In this document: positions 11,881 through 21,786 of the stretch, piece after piece
How positions within the stretch are numbered: the stretch's first letter is position 1
Layout of the letters: each line of letters begins with the position of its first letter
NCBI GenBank assembly: GCA_009746045.1
Contig: RPFO01000106.1
Location: 111,001 to 175,000 of the forward strand
Length of the DNA stretch: 64,000 bases
Source of the DNA: Mesostigma viride
Lineage: Eukaryota > Streptophyta > Mesostigmatophyceae > Mesostigmatales > Mesostigmataceae
Reading direction: 5' to 3'
Program-made: the position numbers and the translations under genes
The notes under the pieces: model-generated
Database searches by the model: none
The model's input: the letters and a program-made list of their open reading frames with translations, nothing else
Told to the model about the DNA's origin: nothing

Positions 11881-13134
11881 TGGCGATTGCAAATGCTTCA
11901 TGCCGCTGACATCTCCACTGCTCTCATGACGATTGCAAATGCTTGATGCCGCACCTCTGCTTACAGCAGAAAAGCTTCCTCCGGGCGAGGCACCTGAATG
12001 GAACCAACACCCATTCCTTGGCTTCACAACGTGGCCATGACAGCATCGTGAATCTGCTTCGCCAACGCCCACACTTCAGGACCCGCGCCCTGCACCGCCA
12101 TGGCCACAGGCTGCACCGCTGCAATCGATGCAGCATTCACTGCCTGCGCCGCACCATGTACTGCATGCACGAAAGCCAATCCTGGCTCGGTTATCATGGT
12201 CTTGCCCGATTCCTGCTGCTTCTTCTTCTTCGATGCGGTCATGCGCACTTTATACCCCTTCCTCTCCAAGCACGCCTTCAGCACCTGGCTCGTGCGGTGC
12301 TGAATATGCTTCTGAAGGCGCGCCTTCTAAACACGAAATGTTGGCAATGTATGATTCCCAAACGGCATGATAGGCACATAATCAGTCCCATTAATTGCTT
12401 TGCGGCAATCAATGCACCAGAACACCTGTTGAAAAAAGAAGGTTATGCACGCTAGCGATTACCCGCGGCAAGAAGCAATCAACACGCCTCGCTAACAACT
12501 GCAACCACAATGTAATTCATGACGGGCCACTCACCGCTACCCTGCTCTCCTGCTTCAATGTCTCCCCATTCTCAAGGCCTCCATTGTAAACCTCTCCGTC
12601 TTCACCATCGTCATCGTCTTCCTCTTCCTCCACTCCGACGTATCCGTGTTTCCTTTTCCTAAGATACCTAGGGTTGTTCAAGTCGTATGTGCGGCGTTGG
12701 CACACTTCCAACAAAATTTTGGCCGCCTCTACCCATTACCATTTATTCGTACTATCATAACATATCCAGGCGTTTGAAAAATCATTCCCTCGTTCGAACT
12801 TCTACCCCTGGGCGTCCATGACGAGGCAGTCACGACGGGACGCAGATGCACAAAAATAAAACAAGGCGACATCCCTTCAATCATTGACCAAAAAACAGAA
12901 TACGCGCAGAACTTGGATTTCAACACCACGCACCCATTACCAGCGAGCACGGCTGGCCTGCAACCGCCATCATTTCATAACCAGAAGCCAGGGCCCACAC
13001 TCCATCCCGTTACCTCATCTTCCACGCACGGCTTCCGCTGCTTCCCTCTGCTCTTTCGCATTCTCCGCCAGCAACCTCGCCTTCTCCTCGTCCAACAATC
13101 CACTAACAATAAAATCCCCTCTATTGGACGCCAT
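11880..13134 (-). pseudogene. Decayed multi-exon gene inside the CACTA-like element
   Basis: Function is not recognised. On the minus strand an ATG at 13134 opens MASNRGDFIVSGLLDEEKAR and continues as a charged helix (LLAENAKEQREAAEAV). Another block ending at 12535 reads NPRYLRKRKHGY, then an acidic stretch (EEEEDDDDGEDGE), and stops exactly at a GTGAGT donor. After a 109-bp intron and a TTTTTTCAACAG acceptor, the frame resumes at 12425 with VFWCIDCRKAINGTDYVP. Further on are a Lys-rich segment (ASKKKKQQ) and an Ala-rich helix (12024-12284). In-frame stops near 12730 and 12330 show decay. Its position in the element suggests a TNPA-like DNA-binding protein or a captured host gene; both are guesses. 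Confidence 0.45.
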
Positions 13135-13379
13135 TCAGACGAACTTTGCTAGCGTCTTTTCACCGGCCCCAGCACACATAATCTATAGCCGCTTACTGAC
13201 AACGGCCGACAACGACAACTGCTGAATAGGCGAAAAAGGCTGATAACTACATTTTTATATTTCGCTGCATTTGCTATTAGACACGCACGTTCTCCCACTT
13301 CTCCATTACAATATAATTATCCATCTGGCCGTGTACAGGCAAAGATCCCCGAAGTAACTTACTGAAACGTATCTTACAG
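13135..13379. other. Unassigned DNA between the decayed gene and the right subterminal array
   Basis: No gene or repeat is recognised. It may hold the promoter of the minus-strand gene that starts at 13134. Confidence 0.4.
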
Positions 13380-13632
13380 CATCGGATCACTGGCACCTAA
13401 TCTACAGGTGGTAGATTACCAACCAAGACCCGTCGCGGTAATTTACTCTGTCGGTAATGTACTACCAAAGATGTGCAGTCGTAACGTTACTCTTACTTAC
13501 GGCTAGTAAAATTACTACCTATCATCCTACGTAGTAATGATTACGGCGTTGGATCTCACGCCTCGGATCTAGGTAGTAAGATAAGACCTCGTAATTTACG
13601 CCTCGGATCCTTCTGTAATTTACGCCTCGGAT
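13380..13632 (-). repeat. Right subterminal array of the CACTA-like element
   Basis: Degenerate TACGCCTCGGATC and GTAGTAA/TTACTACC motifs occur here, inverted relative to the left array. It is cut at 13632 by the LINE and continues as the right TIR at 18536. Confidence 0.75.
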
Positions 13633-13868
13633 GCGATCCTGCTGAGGAACAGGCTCTCGCATAACTCGGTGACCGGAAGTCACCATGACACCCGATACAG
13701 ACCCAACCTGACATTGCAGTCACGGATGGTGCAATGCAGGCTTCCCCCCAGCATAACCCCTGGAATGGGACACCTTTTTTCGCTATCTAACTCTTTATTG
13801 CTCCTGTTGTCCTCGTTGTCATACCTGTTCCGGCGGCACGGCTGCCGGTCCTACCCCATGATCTCGAC

Positions 13869-14000
13869 ATGATGCCCTCCTCAACTGGCTCTATCGAGGA
13901 AGCGACAGCGCAGGACGACCCCTCGGCCAAACGGGCGCAGCCAACGGTCACCACAGCCGACGCAACCAAGCGGGCGCGTGCGTCGTCTTCCAAGGCATGA
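13869..14000 (+). CDS. Possible short ORF1, 43 aa, with a bipartite NLS-like motif
   Basis: The frame runs from ATG 13869 to TGA 14000. It carries KRAQPTVTTADATKRAR: two basic clusters about 11 residues apart, like a bipartite nuclear localisation signal. It overlaps the TGA of an upstream frame (13669-13872) in an ATGATG context and ends 52 bases before ORF2. It is far shorter than a normal LINE ORF1 and may be chance or the remnant of a longer protein. Confidence 0.35.
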   Translation: MMPSSTGSIEEATAQDDPSAKRAQPTVTTADATKRARASSSKA

Positions 14001-14052
14001 GAGGTACGCCAACGCTCGCATCCTTCTGCATTCTCTCCCCTTCTACTAACTT

Positions 14053-15456
14053 ATGAGTCAACTTACTATAATATCTTGGAACGTTCAGGGTTTAAATACT
14101 TATGGTGTTCGCACCCAGGGACAGTCTAAAATATCTGCGCTCCAGGCACAACTAGCCAGTATCACCCAACCCTATGTCGGCCCATCTCATGAAATCTGGG
14201 TAGGCCTACAAGAACATAAATTTCCTGGAATAGACGCCAAAGCGCTACAATCCTTTACAAGACGCACCCCAGACATGGAACGCAGATGGGCATGGGCACG
14301 GGGGACTAGTGGAGGCACTGCATTGCTACAATATCGACGTCCGCCACACCCTCATGTTCAACTGCACCCATGGGCCCAGCACACAGATACTGCTCCCAAC
14401 ACATGGCAGGGTCGCTGGACCCGGCAATGCATCTCCTGGGGCGGTAAGACTGGCTATATTATATCGGTATATGCCCCCAACGAACACTCTGACCGTATAA
14501 AATTTTTTGATGATTTGTTTGCTATGGTTGCCCCCCTCCTGGACCAATCTCATGAGGTCATACTAATGGGTGACTTTAATGTTGACCTAGACCATGGCCT
14601 TGGGCTTGAGACGACCTCGTTAGCCAACCACCTCACACGCCTCTCACTACAGGATGTTATCAAACCTCGCGACCATCTGCACACTCGAGAGTCCACTCGT
14701 CAGGGCACCCGCATCACTAGCCGTCTAGACTACATATTTATGTCACCTTTTTGGGCATCCCTCATTTGTCACGCAGAGGTCATACGCTCCACAGTTTTTT
14801 CTGATCACTACCCCTGCCTTCTCACCATGGTGTATCACTCCAGCCCCCCCAGAGGACCAGGCGTCCCTCGCCTCAATAAAAAGCTGCTGGCTGACCCCGC
14901 CTTTCGCTCCCTAGTCCGAGAACAATGGCGGGACTGGAAAACCAAGCAAGTAGAATACCCAAGCACTACTCTCTGGATGCAAGCATGCCTCTCGCACATC
15001 CTTGACTCCTCTAAGGCCTACGATCTAGAACAACGCCGCATAAAAGGCAAAGACTACAATTACTACAAACGCGTTATTACTATGTTGCAATCCAAACCCC
15101 GCCTAGCCCCGCACGAGTTAACACGACTGCAACTGTGCCAGACTGAGATGGATAAGCTACGCCTTGAACGCCACGCAGAAGCCCTAGATGTGGAAAATAC
15201 ATGGTGGCATGTCAAGGGTGAACGAATGAATAAGGAATTCTTTGCATTTATCCCACCCCCGCGCTCACAAACCACCATCACAGAAATTACAGACGAGACT
15301 GGCACCCATACCACCCCCAAGACATCCTACAATCTGGACATGCTTTTTTCTCCACCCTGTTCCGAACAGAACCCGACCCGTCTGCAAATACAGCCACACA
15401 AAAAATCCTCGATGCAATTCCCCACCGCCTCTCTCCGTCACAACAAGCTCTACTAG
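14053..15456 (+). CDS. LINE ORF2, part 1: APE-type endonuclease
   Basis: Starts at ATG 14053, directly after an in-frame TAA. Residues 1-250 carry the endonuclease motif series: IISWNVQGLN, VGLQEHKF (acidic residue), GYIISVYAPN, LMGDFNVDLDHG, SRLDYIFM and VFSDHYPC (SDH), so all expected catalytic motifs are present. It nicks target DNA for target-primed reverse transcription. After residue about 430 the frame leaves the ORF2 homology at a T6 run (about 15343-15348), and the protein continues in another frame as the RT. The stop at 15456 is therefore a frameshift product. Confidence 0.85.
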   Translation: MSQLTIISWNVQGLNTYGVRTQGQSKISALQAQLASITQPYVGPSHEIWVGLQEHKFPGIDAKALQSFTRRTPDMERRWAWARGTSGGTALLQYRRPPHPHVQLHPWAQHTDTAPNTWQGRWTRQCISWGGKTGYIISVYAPNEHSDRIKFFDDLFAMVAPLLDQSHEVILMGDFNVDLDHGLGLETTSLANHLTRLSLQDVIKPRDHLHTRESTRQGTRITSRLDYIFMSPFWASLICHAEVIRSTVFSDHYPCLLTMVYHSSPPRGPGVPRLNKKLLADPAFRSLVREQWRDWKTKQVEYPSTTLWMQACLSHILDSSKAYDLEQRRIKGKDYNYYKRVITMLQSKPRLAPHELTRLQLCQTEMDKLRLERHAEALDVENTWWHVKGERMNKEFFAFIPPPRSQTTITEITDETGTHTTPKTSYNLDMLFSPPCSEQNPTRLQIQPHKKSSMQFPTASLRHNKLY

Positions 15457-17317
15457 ACGCCAGCCCCACTATGGAAGAAACATCTCTAGCACTCCAACAT
15501 CTCAAAACCGGTAGCGCACCTGGTGCAGATGGCCTTCCAGTAGAGTTTTTTAAAACGTTCTGGCCCCTCATAGGCAGGGATCTATACCAATGCATCCTGG
15601 AAATCTGGAACACCGAAACTGTTGTGGGCCAGTGGTCGGAAACAATCCTCATCCTCTTACACAAAAAAGGGGATAAAACAAGTTGGAAAAATTATAGACC
15701 CATTCGCATGCTCACAGTCCCTTACAAACTAGCCAGCAAACTCTTGCAACGCCGTTTCTACAGTGTACTAGATAATCTGATCGGCCCGGAACAAGTTGGA
15801 TTCAGGTCCAACCTACACATCAGCGACAGCATCACCATGATCATGGACATTGTTGATGACGCATGGCGCAACAATATTATAGGTCTTATTTTATTTTGGG
15901 ATTTTGAAAAGGCATTCGACCGCATATGTTGGAAATACCTCGAGGCTATACTACACGGGCTTGGATTTGGACCTAAACTTATTAAGGTCAGTCTAGGCAT
16001 GATCAAATCCCTCACTTGGCACCTACTAATTAATGGACATAAATCCCACATAGGCCATAGCACACGCTCTCTCCCACAAGGCGACTGTCTCTCTCCCCTT
16101 CTCTTTCTGCTCGCTCACGCTGGCCTCTTCTTTCTTCATCAACAGGACAGCCGTATTCAAGGCTACCCCTCCCTCACCACACGCGTGGTCTGTTTCAAAC
16201 TGCTTACGCCGATGACACTACTAACATTTGCACCTCCCTGCGTGATGTTGATGCTGTGCTTGACAACATATCTACATACTGTACCGCCTCCCAACAACGC
16301 TGCAACGTGCAAAAGTCCACGGGCTTGCATATTGGCAGAACAACCAACCCGACTCTCCAACCTACTAACCTGGCGGTGACATGGGTCCCGCCAGGAGGAT
16401 ACCACCTTTTGCATAACTGCCCTATCGGTCGGACAGCCGAAGGGAGGTTATTGGAAGTCAAAACCTTTTTATACGACGAATCACAACAACTGGGCAAACT
16501 TACTGGTGTACAACAGGTGGCCAACCGCTGGGCTGGCGTACACCGCCTCAGCCTCCGGGGCAAGGTCCTCGTTACGAACCAGCTGCTGTTCTCCAAGCTG
16601 CTGTACTTCGGTCAGGCCCACCCACCGGATGAACACACCGTGTCTCTTATTCAACGACTGGGGCATAACTTTGTTTGGAAAAAATCGAGCGATCTCAGCC
16701 GCCAGGTACACGGATGGATCAGAGAGTCAATGTCTTTTATGCCGTGGCCTCTTGGAGGACTAGGCTTACACAATATGCAATGGCGTTTATGGTCTGTGTA
16801 TGCCAAACAAGTTATCTCTGCCCACATTGGTGTCAACACCCACCCTGGATGTCTTCTGGCACGTGTAACCCTCTCACGTCTTACTCATCACTCCAATGGT
16901 ATTTCCTGGCACTCTGGAGCCGCACTGCTTACTGCTCGCCTCCCCTCCCCGAAGCTCACCAGAGGTCTTCCTTGGTACTGGGCTCGTATATGGCAAGGCT
17001 TTATGGCACTTAAACCCGACCGCCTACTATTCCCCACACTACGTGAGGAAGTTGCACGCCAACCCCTATTCTTTAATGATATATACCTCAACCCCCTTAA
17101 TCGCCCCTTTGGATGCTTAAGTGGCCCTAACCCCTATGAAGGCTTCATAACATCCCCCCACCCTGTAACCACTATTCTCCACCTGTATATTCTCCACGGT
17201 GACTGCTATCGCCTCTTAACATATAACGAACTGGCTGCCTGGGTCCCCAATATGCCTACTTATGCTGCCTGGGCCGCGCTAGTACAAGCCATACCCCCCG
17301 CTGGCACACACTCATGA
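15343..17317 (+). pseudogene. LINE ORF2, part 2: reverse transcriptase, frameshifted
   Basis: Homology runs in frame 0 to about 16185 and then in frame 2 to 17317. Visible RT motifs are GSAPGADGLPVEFF, YRPIRMLTVPYKLASKLL, FWDFEKAFDR (first catalytic Asp), LPQGDCLSPLLF and TAYADDT at about 16200-16217 (YADD). The second frame change sits just before GLFQTAYADD. After the catalytic core, WPLGGLGLHNMQWRLW matches the conserved post-RT block of L1-type elements. Two frameshifts make this copy non-functional unless corrected. Confidence 0.85.
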
Positions 17318-18453
17318 CTTCTCCCCGTGCCCCCTATAAAGCTGGTGAATGGTGCTGCTTTTGTCCATACAGCACGACCGCAACATGCTCGGGGAAGGTG
17401 ATCGCAGAACTCCCCCTTGGAACCCTGCACGTTCAACTACTGGCGCCGCTGAGCGGCCACAATGGCTGTCTGGCTCAACTTACAACTGCAGTGGTGTTCC
17501 TCCCCACCCAGCTATGCCACCGGATTCGGGTTGTACCTTGGTCCCTTGAACAATCATGTGTATACCAACCCAACCCCAACCTTCCAGACGCTGCTATTAT
17601 TTGGCTACATGTGGGATCAACCCGCCTGGACATGTTGTCATTGGATCCAGTGGAATTTGGCTGGGTGCTAAATCAGGGTGACAGCAGAACTGTAAAAGGC
17701 CTTTACGAGTACACGGCAGAGTGGGGCTACACAATGCTCTTGCATAAAAACCATCAATTCCACCCCGGACGGACACGCTGGGGCGCTACTGAGTGGCCTG
17801 GCCACACCTGGGTCCGCAACATCACCCTCGCCGCTGACCACCCGCTGATTGATCGCCGCGCGACCGACGTACAACACCTCTTGATGCACCGGTCCATCGG
17901 GGTTGGGGAGATCCTCCACCGGCGATTTCAACACCCTGCTACATGTTTATGTACCAACCCCACTGAAACTGTGGAACACCGATTTTTATGGTGTAGCCTC
18001 CAGGGAGTTTGGACCTGGTTGATTGGTTTATGGGCAGCCTGGACGTCTGAGCCTATCATACCGGTGTCTACCCGCTCCATTATCTTTGGCATCACTGGCA
18101 CCCCTGGCCTTGAGCTCACCTTTTCACAACAAGCGTGGATATGGCTCCGCACATGCATGTTATATACAATCTGGACGGTGCGAAACGATGTGGTGTTCAA
18201 TAGGCGCACAGTTTTCGACAAAGCTGGGGTTCTCTCACGCTTCATTTACCTATGGAACTCCGGCATGCGACGCTACTGGATGGTTGCAAATGAACAAAAC
18301 AAAATCTGGGACCCTGGCGCGGACCAGGATAAGCCCAGCCCACTTGAGATCTTTCATGACCTCATGGGCAAAAACAGGATCTTTACCCACATGCCCAATG
18401 ACAACCCATTAGAAGTCCAGTGGCTTCCGTGGTCTAGTAAGGCTCCGTTTTAG
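17314..18453 (+). CDS. LINE ORF2 C-terminal part, 379 aa, in ATGA overlap
   Basis: The frame begins in ATGA, where TGA (17315-17317) ends the RT frame and ATG (17314) starts this one. The region contains AGEWCCFCPYS near its start and CLCTNPTETVEHRFLWC at about residue 210, a Cys/His arrangement like the zf-RVT motif at the C-terminus of L1-type ORF2. It may be the displaced end of ORF2 after a one-base frameshift, or a separately translated frame reached by termination-reinitiation. Trp-rich segments follow. The frame is intact to 18453. Confidence 0.7.
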   Translation: MTSPRAPYKAGEWCCFCPYSTTATCSGKVIAELPLGTLHVQLLAPLSGHNGCLAQLTTAVVFLPTQLCHRIRVVPWSLEQSCVYQPNPNLPDAAIIWLHVGSTRLDMLSLDPVEFGWVLNQGDSRTVKGLYEYTAEWGYTMLLHKNHQFHPGRTRWGATEWPGHTWVRNITLAADHPLIDRRATDVQHLLMHRSIGVGEILHRRFQHPATCLCTNPTETVEHRFLWCSLQGVWTWLIGLWAAWTSEPIIPVSTRSIIFGITGTPGLELTFSQQAWIWLRTCMLYTIWTVRNDVVFNRRTVFDKAGVLSRFIYLWNSGMRRYWMVANEQNKIWDPGADQDKPSPLEIFHDLMGKNRIFTHMPNDNPLEVQWLPWSSKAPF

Positions 18454-18535
18454 CCACTGACATCTTGATACCCTAGGCTTAGCAGGGATTACCTATTGGC
18501 TATATTTGGAATAAACGTACACCTATTTACCTGGA

Positions 18536-18584
18536 AATTTACGCCTCGGATCCTTTTTACTACCCTCGGACGAAAAGTATAGTG
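18536..18584 (-). repeat. Right 49-bp TIR of the CACTA-like element
   Basis: Exact inverted copy of 3303-3351; the terminal bases are GTATAGTG, followed by the GT target duplication. Confidence 0.9.
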
Positions 18585-18637
18585 GTGGTAGGCTAAGCCT
18601 TACTTATCTACACTACTGCTATATTCCCTAGACTGTG
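18585..18637 (-). repeat. Repeat B copy 1, right part
   Basis: Continues repeat B after the CACTA-like element. The order GGTAGGCTAAGCCTTACT, CACTACTGCTATAT, CCTAGACTG matches 30243-30296 and 51140-51215. Confidence 0.85.
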
Positions 18638-18878
18638 GGTGCCTGCCAAGGCTTGTGGTCGACGTGGATGACGTCCCGGCCCCTCCAGTATACCGGTTTC
18701 CCCCCTGCGCTTTGCCGTATCTGGAGGTAGGTCGGCCATAGCTCGCGTCGCCGTTGTTGCTGGGCCAGGGTCAGGTCGTCGTCCAGCGTGAAGTGAGTCC
18801 TCGAGAGCTTTTTAATTGCGGTTCTTAAGAAACAACACCTTGTCCGCCATGTACTTAACCCAAAGGTGAGGAGCACGG
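18628..18878 (-). pseudogene. ORF1-like protein of the host LINE, C-terminal part
   Basis: Minus-strand frame containing FTLDDDLTLAQQQRRRELWP and then QSAGGKPVYWRGRDVIHVD. This order (acidic D-D-L-T, Gln/Arg-rich helix, Leu-Trp-Pro, Trp-Arg-Gly) is typical of the C-terminal RNA-binding region of LINE ORF1 proteins in algae and plants. It is cut at 18878 by the gypsy insertion. The upstream half lies at 29539-30202, and removing one copy of the 4-5 bp target duplication puts the two halves in frame. Confidence 0.7.
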
Positions 18879-19616
18879 TGTTGCACGGATGCAACATGCC
18901 ATTTGTGGTATTAAATTATCCGTCCCGGTCGATCGGCGCCGACCGTAATCCGGCGCCAGTGCCGAGGCCATAGTATAGTTGGCAGCCGAGGCAATCCGTG
19001 TGGAAGTAAGTGTAGAAGTTTTGCTGACGAACTCGGCCTTTGCGCCGTAGGCAGACCTAGCGCCTGAACGGGAGTTACCGGACAGCCAAGTGGCACTGCA
19101 CATGCGTTATGATGGTACCTACGGACATTTCAAGGATATTTTTCAGGAGAGGCCTCTAGCCGTACTGGTCTTTAACGTGTTCTAGACGGTTCGAGAAGCC
19201 CGTCCCCGCGGACCTCACGTCATGCCTGGTTGGCAGCGCCAGGCGCAGCCACCAACGGGGACGAAGGGACAAAATAGGAAGGCACGAGCTATGCCAGCAA
19301 TCCGGACCTTGTATCGTAATTTACCACGTTGCTCTACAGATTATTTACCATCGCTTAATCCTGGAGTGTAAATCTCCTGTGGGCTCGAGTGTGAATCCCT
19401 CGCCTACTGGGTGTAAGTCTTCCCGCATTGAGTGTTTTAATCTGTGTGGTGACATTGTAATATACGAAACCGGTTTTCCGGGTTTGAGCTTATTCGTATT
19501 GTGTGACGAGTATTCTTAAGCCACCATCGTGCGCTGTGACGCATAGGAAGTCAAAGGTCTTTCGCATTCGTTCTCAATCCTTAAGGCGCTATTTTAAATA
19601 GCCATACGTATTAAAC
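18879..19616 (+). repeat. 5' LTR of the gypsy element
   Basis: 738 bp. The start is a hairpin, TGTTGCA-CGGA-TGCAACA. It differs from the 3' LTR by C/T near 19031, a 4-bp indel near 19078 and a 3-bp indel near 19130. Confidence 0.95.
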
Positions 19617-19632
19617 TGGTATCGGAGGAAAC
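19617..19632 (+). other. Primer-binding site, initiator tRNA-Met type
   Basis: TGGTATCGGAGGAAAC directly follows the LTR. The standard plant-type initiator methionine tRNA site begins TGGTATCAGAGC, so the first seven bases and most of the rest agree. Confidence 0.8.
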
Positions 19633-19879
19633 TTTCCTAGTGGCCTCTATCCCGTCCCGTTTTTCTGTAATCTGATCCGGGTCAGCAACGGAATTATATA
19701 AGGGCCGGAACCCTTACTAATTCCGCTTGCAGTAATTCATTGTGGGGGTCGGATCCCCACAATCCTAACTGCCCATACCCGTTACCCATATTGCGGTTCC
19801 TGCATGCCCCAACCTGGCCTTGTCCGGTTGACCTAAGGGATTCGTCCGGAAACGAATCTCCTTATATTGCGTGCTTTAA

Positions 19880-21577
19880 CCCCTAAATGGTCTGGCTGCC
19901 GATTTTCCGCCTAAAACTGAGTTACAGCCGACACGTCGGCCCCTTCTCGGGGGACCAAATGCCGCGAAAACTATTGAGAATTAGGAAAAGTTTAGCTGAG
20001 AAGATCGAAAGTTTATAATTTTCCTCACAGCATGGTACTAGGGTTTGCATACTTCTGACAAAGTTATAGAGGTGTTCTGGCCGGTCAAAGTACAAGGGGT
20101 CAGGGTACTTTTTCACGTCCAACGTGCATTCCGGAAAACGACGACCTGGCCATGGCGGCTTGCGCCCACGCATGGCATTTACGTTTTCGTTCGAATTTTC
20201 TGACCAAACTTAGGAAATTGATTTTATACGTCCTAAAGATCACACAGGCCAATTTTTGGACCGCGGGAATGCCATTTGATAGGTGTCGGCAGCGTTCTTG
20301 CTGGAAAAAATGCGATCAGGCCGGACGATAGAAACGTTGACAGCAATACCTTTCCGGCGTATTTTAAAGGATATGTTGGTTTATTTGTACTTTTTATGAT
20401 ACATAGTAGTCGTAAACGTGCAAGGGTGGCCAGAAATCGCCGAATCCAGCGACCATGCTGCACAACTTTGGTGTGCCGAAATGCGCCATTTTGCGGCCAC
20501 CGCCTGGGCCAAGGTAACGCCATCCATGCCTGGTAAAGCTTCAGCATCGTTTTCCTATCGATGTTTGACGTTTATATATACGTTCTAGCTGGTGTAGCAC
20601 ATTCTTTTTGCATTATTCATGCTCTTTCTTGACCCTGGCCTGGCCCCTTTCTAAAACACCCTTCTTAGATGCTTCCCTCAGTCAGTTGACCTGCCACAGT
20701 GTGATGGTGATAAGTTTTAGAGGCTGTATGGGTTTGAATACCTCCATATATGTTTGTTATACATTTCCCACACACATATTGCATGAGCGTGAGGCAGTTG
20801 GCTGGTCTCTGTGGCATCATCAAGCATGTAACCGGTGAGTAGAAGCTTCCCATTGTCAGCATGTGCCACCAGGTGTGCTGGCCATCACCTGGCAAGCTAT
20901 AGCAGCTTAGGCCTAGTTTATCCTTGCTAGGGCAAGCTGAAATAGGCTTAAAATCACTAGTTTGTTGGTGGCTGCCTCCTAGAATGCATGCCTTACGTAG
21001 GGTATCCGTACCACGTTACCTACGTGCATGGACAAGGTGGCACCTGCACATAGGTGCCATGTAAGGGCAGTGTGATGATGCAGTTATGTTTCCCCATCAT
21101 TGTGGAAGGGAAATGTATTGTGTGGCATGGTTGGGGGCCATATTAGTAGGTATTAGTAGGTAGTATGCCCACTCCTACCCCCTTGGTTGCTTTTTACCAA
21201 CGGTACCCCTATGGGCTGTACTGGGTGTAACTGCTGGCATACCCACCCAAATGATGACCCCAATGGCTCAAACTGTTCAGCAACTAATTGTTTATCATCC
21301 CTGAAGTGGTAGGTGCCTAGCTCTTACAACATAATTCAAAATGCACATTCTACCAAAAATGAAAACGCTCGTCTTGACCCCCCTGACTTTGACGGCAGTT
21401 ATACATGGCCTACCCTGCATATATGTAAGGTTGTGATATACCAACCCGAAGGGCAACTCATGGACATGCTTGGCCCCCAAGGACAGCCATTGGATATGGG
21501 TGGGTTGGATGGCATCTGGTTTGCAAAATTGTGAAGTTACAGCCGATGCATCGGCAGTATTTCTGCCCATTTAGGGG
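19880..21577. mobile_element. TTAA-flanked TIR element (piggyBac/Kolobok-like), 1.7 kb, in the gypsy leader
   Basis: Bounded by TTAA on both sides (19876-19879 and 21578-21581). Termini are CCCCTAAATGG (19880-19890) and its inverse (21567-21577), followed on both sides by a shared CTGCCGAT block. Palindromes GCCGACACGTCGGC and GCCGATGCATCGGC lie near the two ends. TTAA duplication and CCC termini are hallmarks of piggyBac-type elements; Kolobok elements share the TTAA target. No transposase is encoded, so it is non-autonomous. The longest frames inside (about 100 codons) match nothing I know. Confidence 0.65.
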
Positions 21578-21786
21578 TTAAACGGAAACGCTTTGTGGGT
21601 TGCAATTTCACGCATTAGTTGGCGTCTTGGCCATTGCCCCATACCCTATATCTGGGATACATACTGTCAGCTCCGGCAAGCTGCAGTATATCTCACGTCC
21701 TTTAATTGACGTATTTTTGTGCTTAATTTGTCATCCCGCCAAGGTGACTAGAGGCACATTGTTCACACTTTACCAGCCACCACGCG

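Larger units (their letters stand above)
13633..18535 (+). mobile_element. L1-type LINE, about 4.9 kb, nested in the CACTA-like element
   Basis: Flanked by AATTTACGCCTCGGAT on both sides (13617-13632 and 18536-18551), which reads as a 16-bp target duplication. The same motif also occurs natively nearby, so the exact ends are slightly uncertain. Inside lie a small possible ORF1 and a long ORF2 with an APE-type endonuclease, an RT and a C-terminal Cys/His motif. An AATAAA signal at about 18510 precedes the 3' end, and no poly(A) tail remains. Domain order and RT style fit the L1 clade. Confidence 0.85.

Noticed and set aside
19922-20547. Short minus-strand frames in the gypsy leader
   Set aside because: They lie inside the non-autonomous TTAA element and match no transposase or other family.
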